A stretch of 13,778 nucleotides of DNA from contig JAEXPG010000242.1 in NCBI GenBank assembly GCA_023447015.1, positions 1 through 13,778 of the forward strand, read 5' to 3'. The first letter of the stretch is position 1. Every line of letters starts with the position of its first letter. Of the stretch, positions 1 to 6,394 are shown piece after piece. The DNA is from Verrucomicrobiota bacterium (GTDB taxonomy: Bacteria; Verrucomicrobiota; Verrucomicrobiia; Opitutales; Opitutaceae). Below the pieces are notes generated by a model that saw only the letters and a list, made by a program, of their open reading frames with translations, ran no database searches and was not told the DNA's origin. Position numbers and translations under genes: made by a program.

Positions 1-817
1 AGAGGCGCGCGCATTCCGGCGTGGCGAGGTGGTGGCGGCGGGCGAGATCCTGGGCGATGACGTTCCAGTGGCCGGGCGGGGTGGCGGAGCCGAGGTCGTC
101 GGCCCAGAACGGGGCGGTGAGCGTCTCGTACTCGGTGCGCTCAGAGCCGTCGCGGGCGCCGACCTTGACGACGTAGGCGATCTCCTCGGCGTGCTCCTGG
201 GAGCCGACGGCGGGCGGCGGCGGGGCGCGGAACTGGTCGGGTGAGGTCATCACGAACGGGATGACCTTGGAGACGTGGGGCAGGACGGCGGGGCGGAAGC
301 CCGGAGGCGTTTCACGCCACTTGCCGGGCGTGGTGCTGGCGAAGGGCCCCGGGAGCGGCTTGTCGAGGCCGGCCTTGGCGCGTTCGGCGAGGATGCGCGT
401 GGCGACGGATTTGCCCCAGGCGATGCCGGCGGTCTTCGCGGGGCTCTCCGGGATGGCGGCGAGCGCGGCAGCGTAGGCGGCGTTGATGTTCTCCGGATTG
501 GCGGCCTGTCCCCAGAGGGCGAGGATGGTGGTATGGGCGGCGGCCGCGATGGCGGCGTCGAGGTCGATGCCGGCGGGCGCTGGCTCGCGCACGAGCCAGC
601 CGGTGTGGGTGCGGGTGACGCCGTTGACGGTGTCGAAGATCGCGGCGTGCACCGTGGCGAGGTGCTGCGAGGCGATCGGCGGCGGGGTGCGCGCGAGCCG
701 GATGGCGTTGAGGGCCTCTTCGTTCCAGGTCAGGACCGGTTCGGTGGCGGCACGGGCGAGCGGGCAGGCGAGAAAGGCCGCCGCGAGGAGGAGCACAGGA
801 AGACGAGTGAGCTTCAT
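1..817 (-). CDS. Vanadium-dependent haloperoxidase / PAP2-type exported protein, N-terminal part
   Basis: The gene starts at ATG 817-815 and stays open for 272 codons to the window edge, so the 3' end is missing. Residues 1-23 form a signal peptide (KLTR, then a Leu/Ala core, ending ARA before ATEP), so the product is exported. The body matches the N-terminal helical part of bacterial vanadium chloroperoxidase-like proteins: VLTWNEEALNAIR at 28-40, a TPPP segment near 44-47, HAAIFDTVNG at 57-66, GKWRETPPGFRPAVLP at 165-180, PFVMTSPDQFR at 187-197, and PGHWNVIA at 248-255. In this family the vanadate or phosphate-binding residues lie in the C-terminal PAP2 domain, which is outside the window, so catalytic competence cannot be judged. 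The reaction could be halide oxidation with peroxide or a phosphatase-like activity. A 214-nt gap separates it from the upstream gene, so it probably has its own promoter. No Shine-Dalgarno sequence precedes the ATG. Confidence 0.85.
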   Translation of the reverse strand, partial: MKLTRLPVLLLAAAFLACPLARAATEPVLTWNEEALNAIRLARTPPPIASQHLATVHAAIFDTVNGVTRTHTGWLVREPAPAGIDLDAAIAAAAHTTILALWGQAANPENINAAYAAALAAIPESPAKTAGIAWGKSVATRILAERAKAGLDKPLPGPFASTTPGKWRETPPGFRPAVLPHVSKVIPFVMTSPDQFRAPPPPAVGSQEHAEEIAYVVKVGARDGSERTEYETLTAPFWADDLGSATPPGHWNVIAQDLARRHHLATPECARL

Positions 818-856
818 GCGTGGAATGGGTGGTAGCCGACGCGGGTAGCAGTCGGG

Positions 857-894
857 AGTATGCCGGAGCCAAACCAGATCTCTAATGGTGCCAA
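857..894 (-). promoter_or_regulatory. Possible promoter for the haloperoxidase-like gene
   Basis: This is the most AT-rich stretch of the 214-nt gap upstream of the gene starting at 817. Read on the minus strand it contains TTGGCA (894-889, one mismatch to the -35 consensus) and, further on, CATACT (862-857, two mismatches to the -10 consensus). The two boxes are too far apart (26 nt) to form one sigma-70 promoter, so at most one is real. Only the position and local base composition support the call. Confidence 0.2.
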
Positions 895-939
895 TAAGAA
901 ACGCTTTGGTCACCGGCGACGGCCCAGCCGAAAGGGGGA

Positions 940-956
940 TGCCGCTCCGAGCGGCA
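940..956 (-). terminator. Short GC hairpin downstream of the propeller operon
   Basis: A 7-bp stem (TGCCGCT paired with AGCGGCA) surrounds a 3-base loop, about 75 nt beyond the stop codon of the gene ending at 1032. On the minus strand it is followed by TCCCCCTTT rather than a real T-tract. It may be a weak or Rho-assisted end signal, or a chance palindrome in GC-rich DNA. Confidence 0.3.
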
Positions 957-1031
957 CGAGCGATTCACGCACAGCGCGCCGCGCCGTCTCGCGTTACCGG
1001 CTCATGCTGGGGTGCGCTGACTTGGGCCGAC

Positions 1032-2759
1032 TCAGTGGCGGCGGAGCCAGAGGATGCGGCCGCTGTCGGGCTTCACGCCGGTGGTGTAGGTCGGGTCGCC
1101 GGCATCGTAGGTCTTGCCGTCGTCGGTGCCGAGGCCGAGGTAGAAATCGCCGTCTGCCTCCTCGAAGGAGCGGGCGAAGGTGGCGAGCGGCGGGCTGGTC
1201 CAGATCCTGGTCCAGCCGGTGAGATCGGCGGTGCCTTGCCAGATGCTGACGACGAATCGCTCCGCCGCACCGCTGCCGGTCTTGGTGCTGGTGAGCAGAT
1301 AGGCGGTGTTGCCGCGGGCGAGCAGGTCCCAGGGACGCTCGTCGGCGGGCGTGGTGCGGACGACGTCGTAGGCGTCGGCCTTGAGCGAGCGTGCGAGATA
1401 GACGTCGGTCGTCCGGGTCTGGTGGTCGCTGCTGGAGTAGCCGGCGAGATAGAGGGCGTATGGGCCGATCGAGACAGGGCGGACGATCTTGGCGCTGCTT
1501 TTGTCCGGGGCGGGGCCTTGGATTCCTGGGACGAACCAGACCCAATGGTTCGACTGGAGGTCGGAGCGGAAGGGGAACTCGTTGGTGGCGGGGTTGTATT
1601 CGCGGATTCCGAACCCCGGGAAATAGTCGGCGGCGTAGAGCGTGCCGCCGATGGTGAAGAGGGCCGTCACCCGGGGGGTGCGCGCGATCCCGGTCCAAGT
1701 CCGGCCTCCGTCGGGCGAGCTGCCGATTGCCTGGCCGCCGACGAAGAGTTTCCCCTCGAAACCGCAGGCATCGTAGCAATGGACGCCCCAGGCGGTGCCG
1801 AGTTGTGGCATGGTCGACTGGTACTGGGTCCACGTTTCGCTGGCGGCGGTGCGTTTGTAGAGGTTGCGCACAGAGTCGGACCCCCGGGTGTCGTGGCTCA
1901 GGATGTAGAGCTCGCCGTCGATCACCTTGATCGTGTCGATCTGCTCCTCGGGGAGGGTGTCCGAGGTGTCGTAGCCCTCGTAGCGGAAGCCGGGCGTACC
2001 GGGCTGGAGCGAGACGATCTTCATCGGACCGGCGTTGAGATCGGGGCTGTCCTGATTGTCGCTGTTGCCTTGGCCGATGTAGAGGCGGCCGGCGAAGTAG
2101 GTCATGTCCCAGGGATTGCGGGCGAAGGGTCCCTTCACTCCGGCCGAGTAGTCGGCGACGCCGAGGTCGACCAGGCAGGGGAGCGGCGGGGTGACGAGGA
2201 GGCTGACGACGGTGTCGGCGGTGAGCGTGCCGTTGGTGGCGCGGATGGTCGCGGTGAAGGTGCCGGCGACGGTCGGTGTGCCGGAGATCGTCCCGGTGGC
2301 TGGATCGAGCACGAGCCCGTCGGGCAGGGCGCCGGTCACGAGGGTGAAGGCGAGGGGCGAACGGGAGTCGGGAAACGTGAGAGTCGCCGGCACTGGCGTG
2401 ATCGCGGTCCCGGTGATCGGGGCGAACTGCCGGGGATAGGCGAGGGTGAAGAAGGTCTTGCCCCCGGCGACGACCCGCCAGAACGCCTTGCCCGCGGTTG
2501 CGCCGGCCGGTTGCACCACCGGCGCGAAGGTGGCACCGGATCCCGAATACTCGCCGGGCAACGGCGACCAGGAGAGCAGGTCGGCCGAGGTCTCGATGCG
2601 GTAGAACTCGCCGGCCTTCCCGGTCCAGCGGAGGGTCAGGTTGCCGCTGTTGTCCCAGGCGGCATTTGCGCGCGGTGCGGTGGGGGCGGCCGCGAAACCG
2701 GCGGTGCCGGCGAGGCAGGCGAGGGTGACGGCGAGGGAGAGCCGGTGGGGGGCTTTCAT
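1032..2759 (-). CDS. Exported Ig-domain beta-propeller protein (paralogue A)
   Basis: This 575-residue protein has a signal peptide at 1-24 (cleavage near GFAA-APTA). Residues 36-100 form a module with FYRIETSADLLSW at 52-64, a pattern common in exported Verrucomicrobia proteins. Residues 113-190 are a putative Ig domain of the He_PIG type, with LPDGLVLDPATGTISGTP at 145-162. From about 196 to the end there are seven recurring strand motifs of the G.LY type (near 224, 282, 336, 372, 433, 483 and 537), which suggests a seven-bladed beta-propeller. One Asp-box, SPDGGRTW, lies at 348-355. No hydrolase active site is recognisable, so a binding or structural role outside the cytoplasm is likely and the ligand is unknown. 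It starts 29 nt after the stop of the TonB-like gene and is probably the last gene of that operon. The upstream bases are C-rich, with no Shine-Dalgarno sequence. Paralogue B lies at 3685-5430. Confidence 0.9.
   Translation of the reverse strand: MKAPHRLSLAVTLACLAGTAGFAAAPTAPRANAAWDNSGNLTLRWTGKAGEFYRIETSADLLSWSPLPGEYSGSGATFAPVVQPAGATAGKAFWRVVAGGKTFFTLAYPRQFAPITGTAITPVPATLTFPDSRSPLAFTLVTGALPDGLVLDPATGTISGTPTVAGTFTATIRATNGTLTADTVVSLLVTPPLPCLVDLGVADYSAGVKGPFARNPWDMTYFAGRLYIGQGNSDNQDSPDLNAGPMKIVSLQPGTPGFRYEGYDTSDTLPEEQIDTIKVIDGELYILSHDTRGSDSVRNLYKRTAASETWTQYQSTMPQLGTAWGVHCYDACGFEGKLFVGGQAIGSSPDGGRTWTGIARTPRVTALFTIGGTLYAADYFPGFGIREYNPATNEFPFRSDLQSNHWVWFVPGIQGPAPDKSSAKIVRPVSIGPYALYLAGYSSSDHQTRTTDVYLARSLKADAYDVVRTTPADERPWDLLARGNTAYLLTSTKTGSGAAERFVVSIWQGTADLTGWTRIWTSPPLATFARSFEEADGDFYLGLGTDDGKTYDAGDPTYTTGVKPDSGRILWLRRH
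1902..2426 (-). repeat. Near-identical direct repeat, copy 1 (Ig domain and first propeller blade)
   Basis: This segment encodes residues 112-286 of the protein at 1032-2759. It aligns without gaps to 4567-5091, with 12 amino-acid differences in 175 positions by my count. The DNA is also close, including a shared run of 46 bases around the sequence encoding DMTYFAGRLYIG. Similarity drops sharply immediately downstream (1485-1901). Confidence 0.8.
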
Positions 2760-2788
2760 GTGTGGGGGAGGAAACGGCGGGCCGGCGG

Positions 2789-3613
2789 TCAGCGCGGCTT
2801 GCCGTCGGGTGGCAGGAAGCGGACCGGTTTGGCGGTGAAGACGACCACCGGCTGCCCTTTGATCGTCGCCGGCTTGAAGGTCCAGCGCGAGACCGCGGCG
2901 ACGGCGCCGGGGATGAGGAGCGGGTCGGCGGCGGCCTCGACGTTGGGCAGGCGCGCCTGCCCGGTCTCGTCGATGTAGAAGGTCACGACGACTTCAACCG
3001 GGGCCTGGCCCGACGGCGCGAGGCCGGCCGGAAGATCGGGCAGGGCGAGCCGGGTCAGCTCGAGCGGACGGTCCAGCTCGCGTTCGGTGTGGGAAGCCTG
3101 GGCGCCTTTGCCGGCCCCGATCTTGTCGGGGATCATGGAGACCTCGTTCATGACGTTGGTGTTGAGGTCGCCGAGCTCGAACGTGTAGCTCAGGGAGGCG
3201 CGCGCGGGGACCGCGGTGCCGCGGAACTTGGCCGCCTGGAAGGTGACCTGCGGCAGATAGTCCTGCAGGGCTTTGCCGAAGATTGGGTCGGTGCAGGAGA
3301 TGACGAGGGAATCGACGACGCGGTTGTCGGCATCGATCAGCACGCCGAGGACGGCGCGGCCCTTGGGCAGGGAGCGGGCTCGTGCGACGCCGGGAAACGG
3401 GACCTCGATCTTGGGCTGGCGGGGGCCCAGCCCGGCGGGGACGTATTCGCCCCGTGCGAACGCGGGCAGCTTGCCCGCCTTGGATTTCTCGGCGGCCGAC
3501 TCCTTCTCGGCTGCCGGCGAGCGGTTGTTGCCATCGGCCGCGAACGTCCCGGAGGCAAGGGCTGCGGCGACGAGGAGCGCGACGAGGAGGCCGCGCGACG
3601 GGGTGGAGATCAT
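2789..3613 (-). CDS. Exported protein with two TonB C-terminal-like domains
   Basis: With the chosen ATG at 3613 the product has 274 residues. Residues 1-25 are a good signal peptide (MISTPSRGLL, hydrophobic core, SGTFA before ADGN). A charged Lys/Glu/Ala-rich stretch follows at 34-48. A first TonB-C-like domain spans about 83-147, with a V.G.VLID.DN-type start. A second spans about 203-266 and shows the usual signature, a V.V.FYIDETG start and RWTFKPATIKGQPV at 243-256. Classical TonB has one such domain, a membrane anchor and a Pro-rich spacer; here the anchor and spacer are absent. A periplasmic partner or adaptor is therefore likelier than an energy transducer. An ATG at 3685 in the same frame would add 24 basic residues before the signal peptide and would overlap the upstream stop as TGATG. 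I prefer 3613 because it gives a normal signal peptide. The gene lies between two paralogous propeller genes. Confidence 0.85.
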   Translation of the reverse strand: MISTPSRGLLVALLVAAALASGTFAADGNNRSPAAEKESAAEKSKAGKLPAFARGEYVPAGLGPRQPKIEVPFPGVARARSLPKGRAVLGVLIDADNRVVDSLVISCTDPIFGKALQDYLPQVTFQAAKFRGTAVPARASLSYTFELGDLNTNVMNEVSMIPDKIGAGKGAQASHTERELDRPLELTRLALPDLPAGLAPSGQAPVEVVVTFYIDETGQARLPNVEAAADPLLIPGAVAAVSRWTFKPATIKGQPVVVFTAKPVRFLPPDGKPR

Positions 3614-3684
3614 GGAGCGATCGATACCACGTCTCCTGGCGCCGGCAATCACTCTGTGGCAGGCGCCTGGACGGCTGTCGCGCA

Positions 3685-5430
3685 TCAGCGACGGAGCCAG
3701 AGGATGCGGCCGCTGTCGGCTTTCAGGCCCGTGGTGTAGGTCTGGTCCCAGGCGCCAGCGGTGGTCGTGCCGTCGTCGGTGCCGAGGCCGAGGTAGAAAT
3801 CGCCGTTCACCTCCTCGAAGGAGCGCGCGAAGGTGGGGAGCTCCAAACTGCTCCAGACGGCGGTCCAGCCGGTGAGGTCGGCGGTGCTTTGCCAGATGGA
3901 GACGACGAACTTCTCATTGGCACCCGCTGGGGTGGTGCGGCGGCTGGTGAGCAGGTAGGCGGTGGTGCCGCGGGCGAGCAGATCCCACGGGGCCTCGCCG
4001 GCGGGGGTGGTGCGCACGACGTCGTAGGAGCCTTTTACGAGCGAACGGGCGAGGTAGACGTCGGTGGTGCGGGTCTGGTGATCGCTGCTTTCATAGCCGG
4101 CGAGGTAGAGCGCGCGTGCCCCGATCATGATCGGGCGCACGATCTTGGCTCCGTAATTTTTGGTTTCGTAGAACGGACTCGGACCCTGGATACCGGGCAT
4201 GAAGCGAGCCCAGAACTGGACTGAGAGGTCATTACGGCTGAAGAACCGCTGGGTGCCCGGATCATATTCGTCGATCCAGAGTGCATCCGAAGTGGAGCAA
4301 TAGAGCTTCCCCGCCACGGCAAAGAGTGCGGTGCCGCGGAAGGAGAGGCCGGCGTCGGCCCATGTCAGACCGCCGTCCGCCGAGACGGCGTTGACATACC
4401 CCGAGGTGATCAGTTTCCCGCCGAACCCGATGATGTCGTAGCAGTGTACCCCCCAGCTGACCCCCTCGTCGGCGTTGGTCGACTGGTTTTGTGTCCACAC
4501 TTCACTTTCAGCAGTGCGTTTGTAGAGCGTCCGGATGGTCTGGTTGAGATCCGGGTCGTGGCCGGGGATGTAGAGCGCGCCGTCGATGACTTTGATGACG
4601 TCGATCTGCTCCTCGGGCAGTGTCGCCGATGTGCCGTAGCCTTCGTAGCGGAAGCCCGGGGTGCCGGGCTGCAGTGAGACGATCTTCACCGGGCCGGCGT
4701 TGGTGTCGGGGCTGTCTTGGTTGTCGCTGTTGCCCTGGCCGATGTAGAGGCGGCCGGCGAAGTAGGTCATGTCCCAGGGATTCCGCGGGAAGGGGCCCTT
4801 GGCGCCGGCCGAGTAGTCGGCGACGCCGAGGTCGACCAGACAGGGGGGCGGCGGGGTGACGAGGAGGCTGACGACGGTGTTGGCGGTGAGCGTGCCGTTG
4901 GTGGCGCGGATGGTCGCGGTGAACGTCCCGGCGACCGTCGGTGTGCCGGAGATGGTCCCGGTGGCCGGATCGAGCACGAGCCCGTCGGGCAGGGAGCCGG
5001 TCACGAGGGTGAAGGCGAGGGGCGAACGGGAATCGGGAAACGTGAGAGTCGCCGGCACTGGCGTGATCGCGGTTCCGGTGACGGGGGCGAACGGCCGAGG
5101 ATAGGCGAGCGTGAAGAAACTCTTCTCCGCGGCGACAACGCGCCAGAATCTCCGCGGGGTCGCTCCGGTGGCGGTCTGCACGACAGGGGCGAAGGCGATC
5201 CCGGCGCCCGAGTACTCGCCGGGTACCGGCGTCCAAGTGGACAGATCAGCGGAGGCCTCGATGCGGTAGAACTGGCCCTTCGCTCCCGTCCAGCGCAGGA
5301 CCAGATTGCCCGAATTGTCCTGGCCAGCGGATGTGCGCGGCGCGGTTGGCGCGGCGAAACCGCCGGTGCCCCCGAGGATCGCGCATGAGGCGAAGACGAA
5401 AAGGCGTTGGACCAGCCGGGTGGGATTCAT
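3685..5430 (-). CDS. Exported Ig-domain beta-propeller protein (paralogue B)
   Basis: The protein has 581 residues, with a signal peptide at 1-26 (ending GGFA before APTA), the FYRIEASADLSTW module at 54-66, a He_PIG-type Ig domain at about 115-192, and the same propeller-like C-terminal region. An Asp-box, SADGGLTW, lies at 350-357. It is colinear with the protein at 1032-2759 apart from small length changes. The Ig domain, first blade (114-288) and last 150 residues are highly similar, whereas 289-431 is strongly diverged. It is the first gene of the apparent three-gene unit; 169 nt containing a hairpin separate it from the TPR gene. Its TGA overlaps an alternative ATG of the next gene. No catalytic motif is evident. 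An extracytoplasmic binding or recognition role is inferred. Confidence 0.9.
   Translation of the reverse strand: MNPTRLVQRLFVFASCAILGGTGGFAAPTAPRTSAGQDNSGNLVLRWTGAKGQFYRIEASADLSTWTPVPGEYSGAGIAFAPVVQTATGATPRRFWRVVAAEKSFFTLAYPRPFAPVTGTAITPVPATLTFPDSRSPLAFTLVTGSLPDGLVLDPATGTISGTPTVAGTFTATIRATNGTLTANTVVSLLVTPPPPCLVDLGVADYSAGAKGPFPRNPWDMTYFAGRLYIGQGNSDNQDSPDTNAGPVKIVSLQPGTPGFRYEGYGTSATLPEEQIDVIKVIDGALYIPGHDPDLNQTIRTLYKRTAESEVWTQNQSTNADEGVSWGVHCYDIIGFGGKLITSGYVNAVSADGGLTWADAGLSFRGTALFAVAGKLYCSTSDALWIDEYDPGTQRFFSRNDLSVQFWARFMPGIQGPSPFYETKNYGAKIVRPIMIGARALYLAGYESSDHQTRTTDVYLARSLVKGSYDVVRTTPAGEAPWDLLARGTTAYLLTSRRTTPAGANEKFVVSIWQSTADLTGWTAVWSSLELPTFARSFEEVNGDFYLGLGTDDGTTTAGAWDQTYTTGLKADSGRILWLRR
4567..5091 (-). 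repeat. Near-identical direct repeat, copy 2 (Ig domain and first propeller blade)
   Basis: This is the partner of 1902-2426 and encodes residues 114-288 of the protein at 3685-5430. Many third codon positions are shared with the partner, which points to recent duplication or gene conversion rather than protein-level constraint alone. Confidence 0.8.
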
Positions 5431-5530
5431 GTGGGTGTGGGGTTCCCGTCGGGATGGCCGGGAAGATGGGCGGACATGCTGCCGGGGGCCGTCGTGGTGA
5501 AAAGCGCGAAGTATCCGGAAAGATCCACCG

Positions 5531-5558
5531 GCACCTCGGCCCGATCCCGGGCCGGTGC
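5531..5558 (-). terminator. Hairpin between the TPR gene and the propeller operon
   Basis: The arms are GCAC-CT-CGGCCC and GGGCCG-GTGC: ten base pairs with a 2-nt bulge around the 6-base loop GATCCC. It lies about 40 nt after the stop of the gene at 5600-6376 and 100 nt before the start of the gene at 5430. On the minus strand it is followed by CGGTGGATCTTTCC, so there is no strong T-tract. It is a plausible end of the glycosyltransferase transcript, or a 5' leader structure of the propeller operon. Confidence 0.4.
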
Positions 5559-5599
5559 GTCTCAGTTTTGGACGCTGGCGACGGCGGCCGCCACGGACC

Positions 5600-6376
5600 T
5601 CAGTTGGCCCGGGCTTGGGCGCTCTCGGCGAGCGCCTGCTTGGCGGCCTTGAACCAGTTCTTCTCCGCGCGGCGCCAGAGCGCGCCGCCCTTGCGGTACT
5701 TGCGGGTGATGTCGGTGAGGAGTTCGCGCGCCTGGTCGCGTCGGCCCATGCGGAGGAGGCAGATGCCGAGGTGGTAGCGCGGCTCCTCGCCGAGCGCGGC
5801 GGCGGCGAGCGACTCGAGCAGTGCGCGGGCGGCGTCGAACTTGCGGTGGCCGAGGAGGACGCGGGCCTGGAGCAGGTCGATGCGGGCCTTGGCGGTCCGG
5901 TTGAACTTGGTGTCGGCCTGGGCGAGGAGTGTTTCGGCCTCGGTCAGCTTGCCGACGGCGAGCTTGTACCAGACCACCTCGGCGATGACCTGCGGGTCGT
6001 TCTTGAAGACGCCGGTGGGGCATTCGGCGGCGATCTCCTCCGCCTCGGCGGTGTGGTCGCAGTCGGAGAGCAGGGCGGCGAGCGCGAGCTTGTTCTCGAC
6101 CGTGGGGCTCTCGTCGACGACCTCGCGGGCGCGGCGGAGCCGGACGCTCTTCGGCACGAACCACGACGTGCGGATGAGGCGCGGGCTGTTCCGGCGCATG
6201 TCGGGGAGAACCTCGATCAGGAGGTAGACGATGCAGCCGAGCAGCGAGCCCATGAACAGGATCCAGATCCACCAGTACGGCCGGCCGGTGCGGTGGACAT
6301 GCACGCAGAGCGCGATCTGGATCAGCAGCGAGAACGGCGCGACGAGGAGAAAGAGGTTTTCGAGCGACTGGGGCAT
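5600..6376 (-). CDS. Membrane-anchored TPR protein with PLDc_N-like N-terminus
   Basis: The protein has 258 residues. Two hydrophobic segments, about 7-26 and 34-57, are joined by HVHRTGRPYWW. The second (ILFMGSLLGCIVYLLIEV at 39-56) has the look of the phospholipase D N-terminal membrane domain (PLDc_N), but no PLD catalytic HKD motif is present. Helical repeats of the TPR type follow (roughly 94-120, 130-156, 164-192 and 197-229), for example EEPRYHLGICLLRMGRRDQARELL at its core. The C-terminus is basic and Ala-rich. It probably acts as a membrane-tethered protein-protein scaffold facing the cytoplasm. It begins 18 nt after the stop of the glycosyltransferase gene at 6395-8623, so it is probably co-transcribed and may organise the polysaccharide machinery. 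That link rests on position only. Confidence 0.85.
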   Translation of the reverse strand: MPQSLENLFLLVAPFSLLIQIALCVHVHRTGRPYWWIWILFMGSLLGCIVYLLIEVLPDMRRNSPRLIRTSWFVPKSVRLRRAREVVDESPTVENKLALAALLSDCDHTAEAEEIAAECPTGVFKNDPQVIAEVVWYKLAVGKLTEAETLLAQADTKFNRTAKARIDLLQARVLLGHRKFDAARALLESLAAAALGEEPRYHLGICLLRMGRRDQARELLTDITRKYRKGGALWRRAEKNWFKAAKQALAESAQARAN

Positions 6377-6394
6377 GGCTGGGGAGTGAGCCCT

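Noticed and set aside
312..872. A 186-codon minus-strand open frame overlapping the haloperoxidase-like gene
   Set aside because: The frame starting at 817 has a signal peptide and haloperoxidase-family motifs; this one is Arg/His/Pro-rich and resembles nothing.
885..2978. A 697-codon open frame on the plus strand opposite the propeller gene
   Set aside because: It is rich in Gly, Ala, Glu, Arg and Val with no family resemblance. The minus strand encodes a coherent exported protein, so this is a GC-rich antisense shadow.
5583..5592. The 10-bp palindrome GGCGGCCGCC just after the TPR gene stop
   Set aside because: It has no loop and is easily produced by chance in GC-rich DNA, so I do not call it a site.
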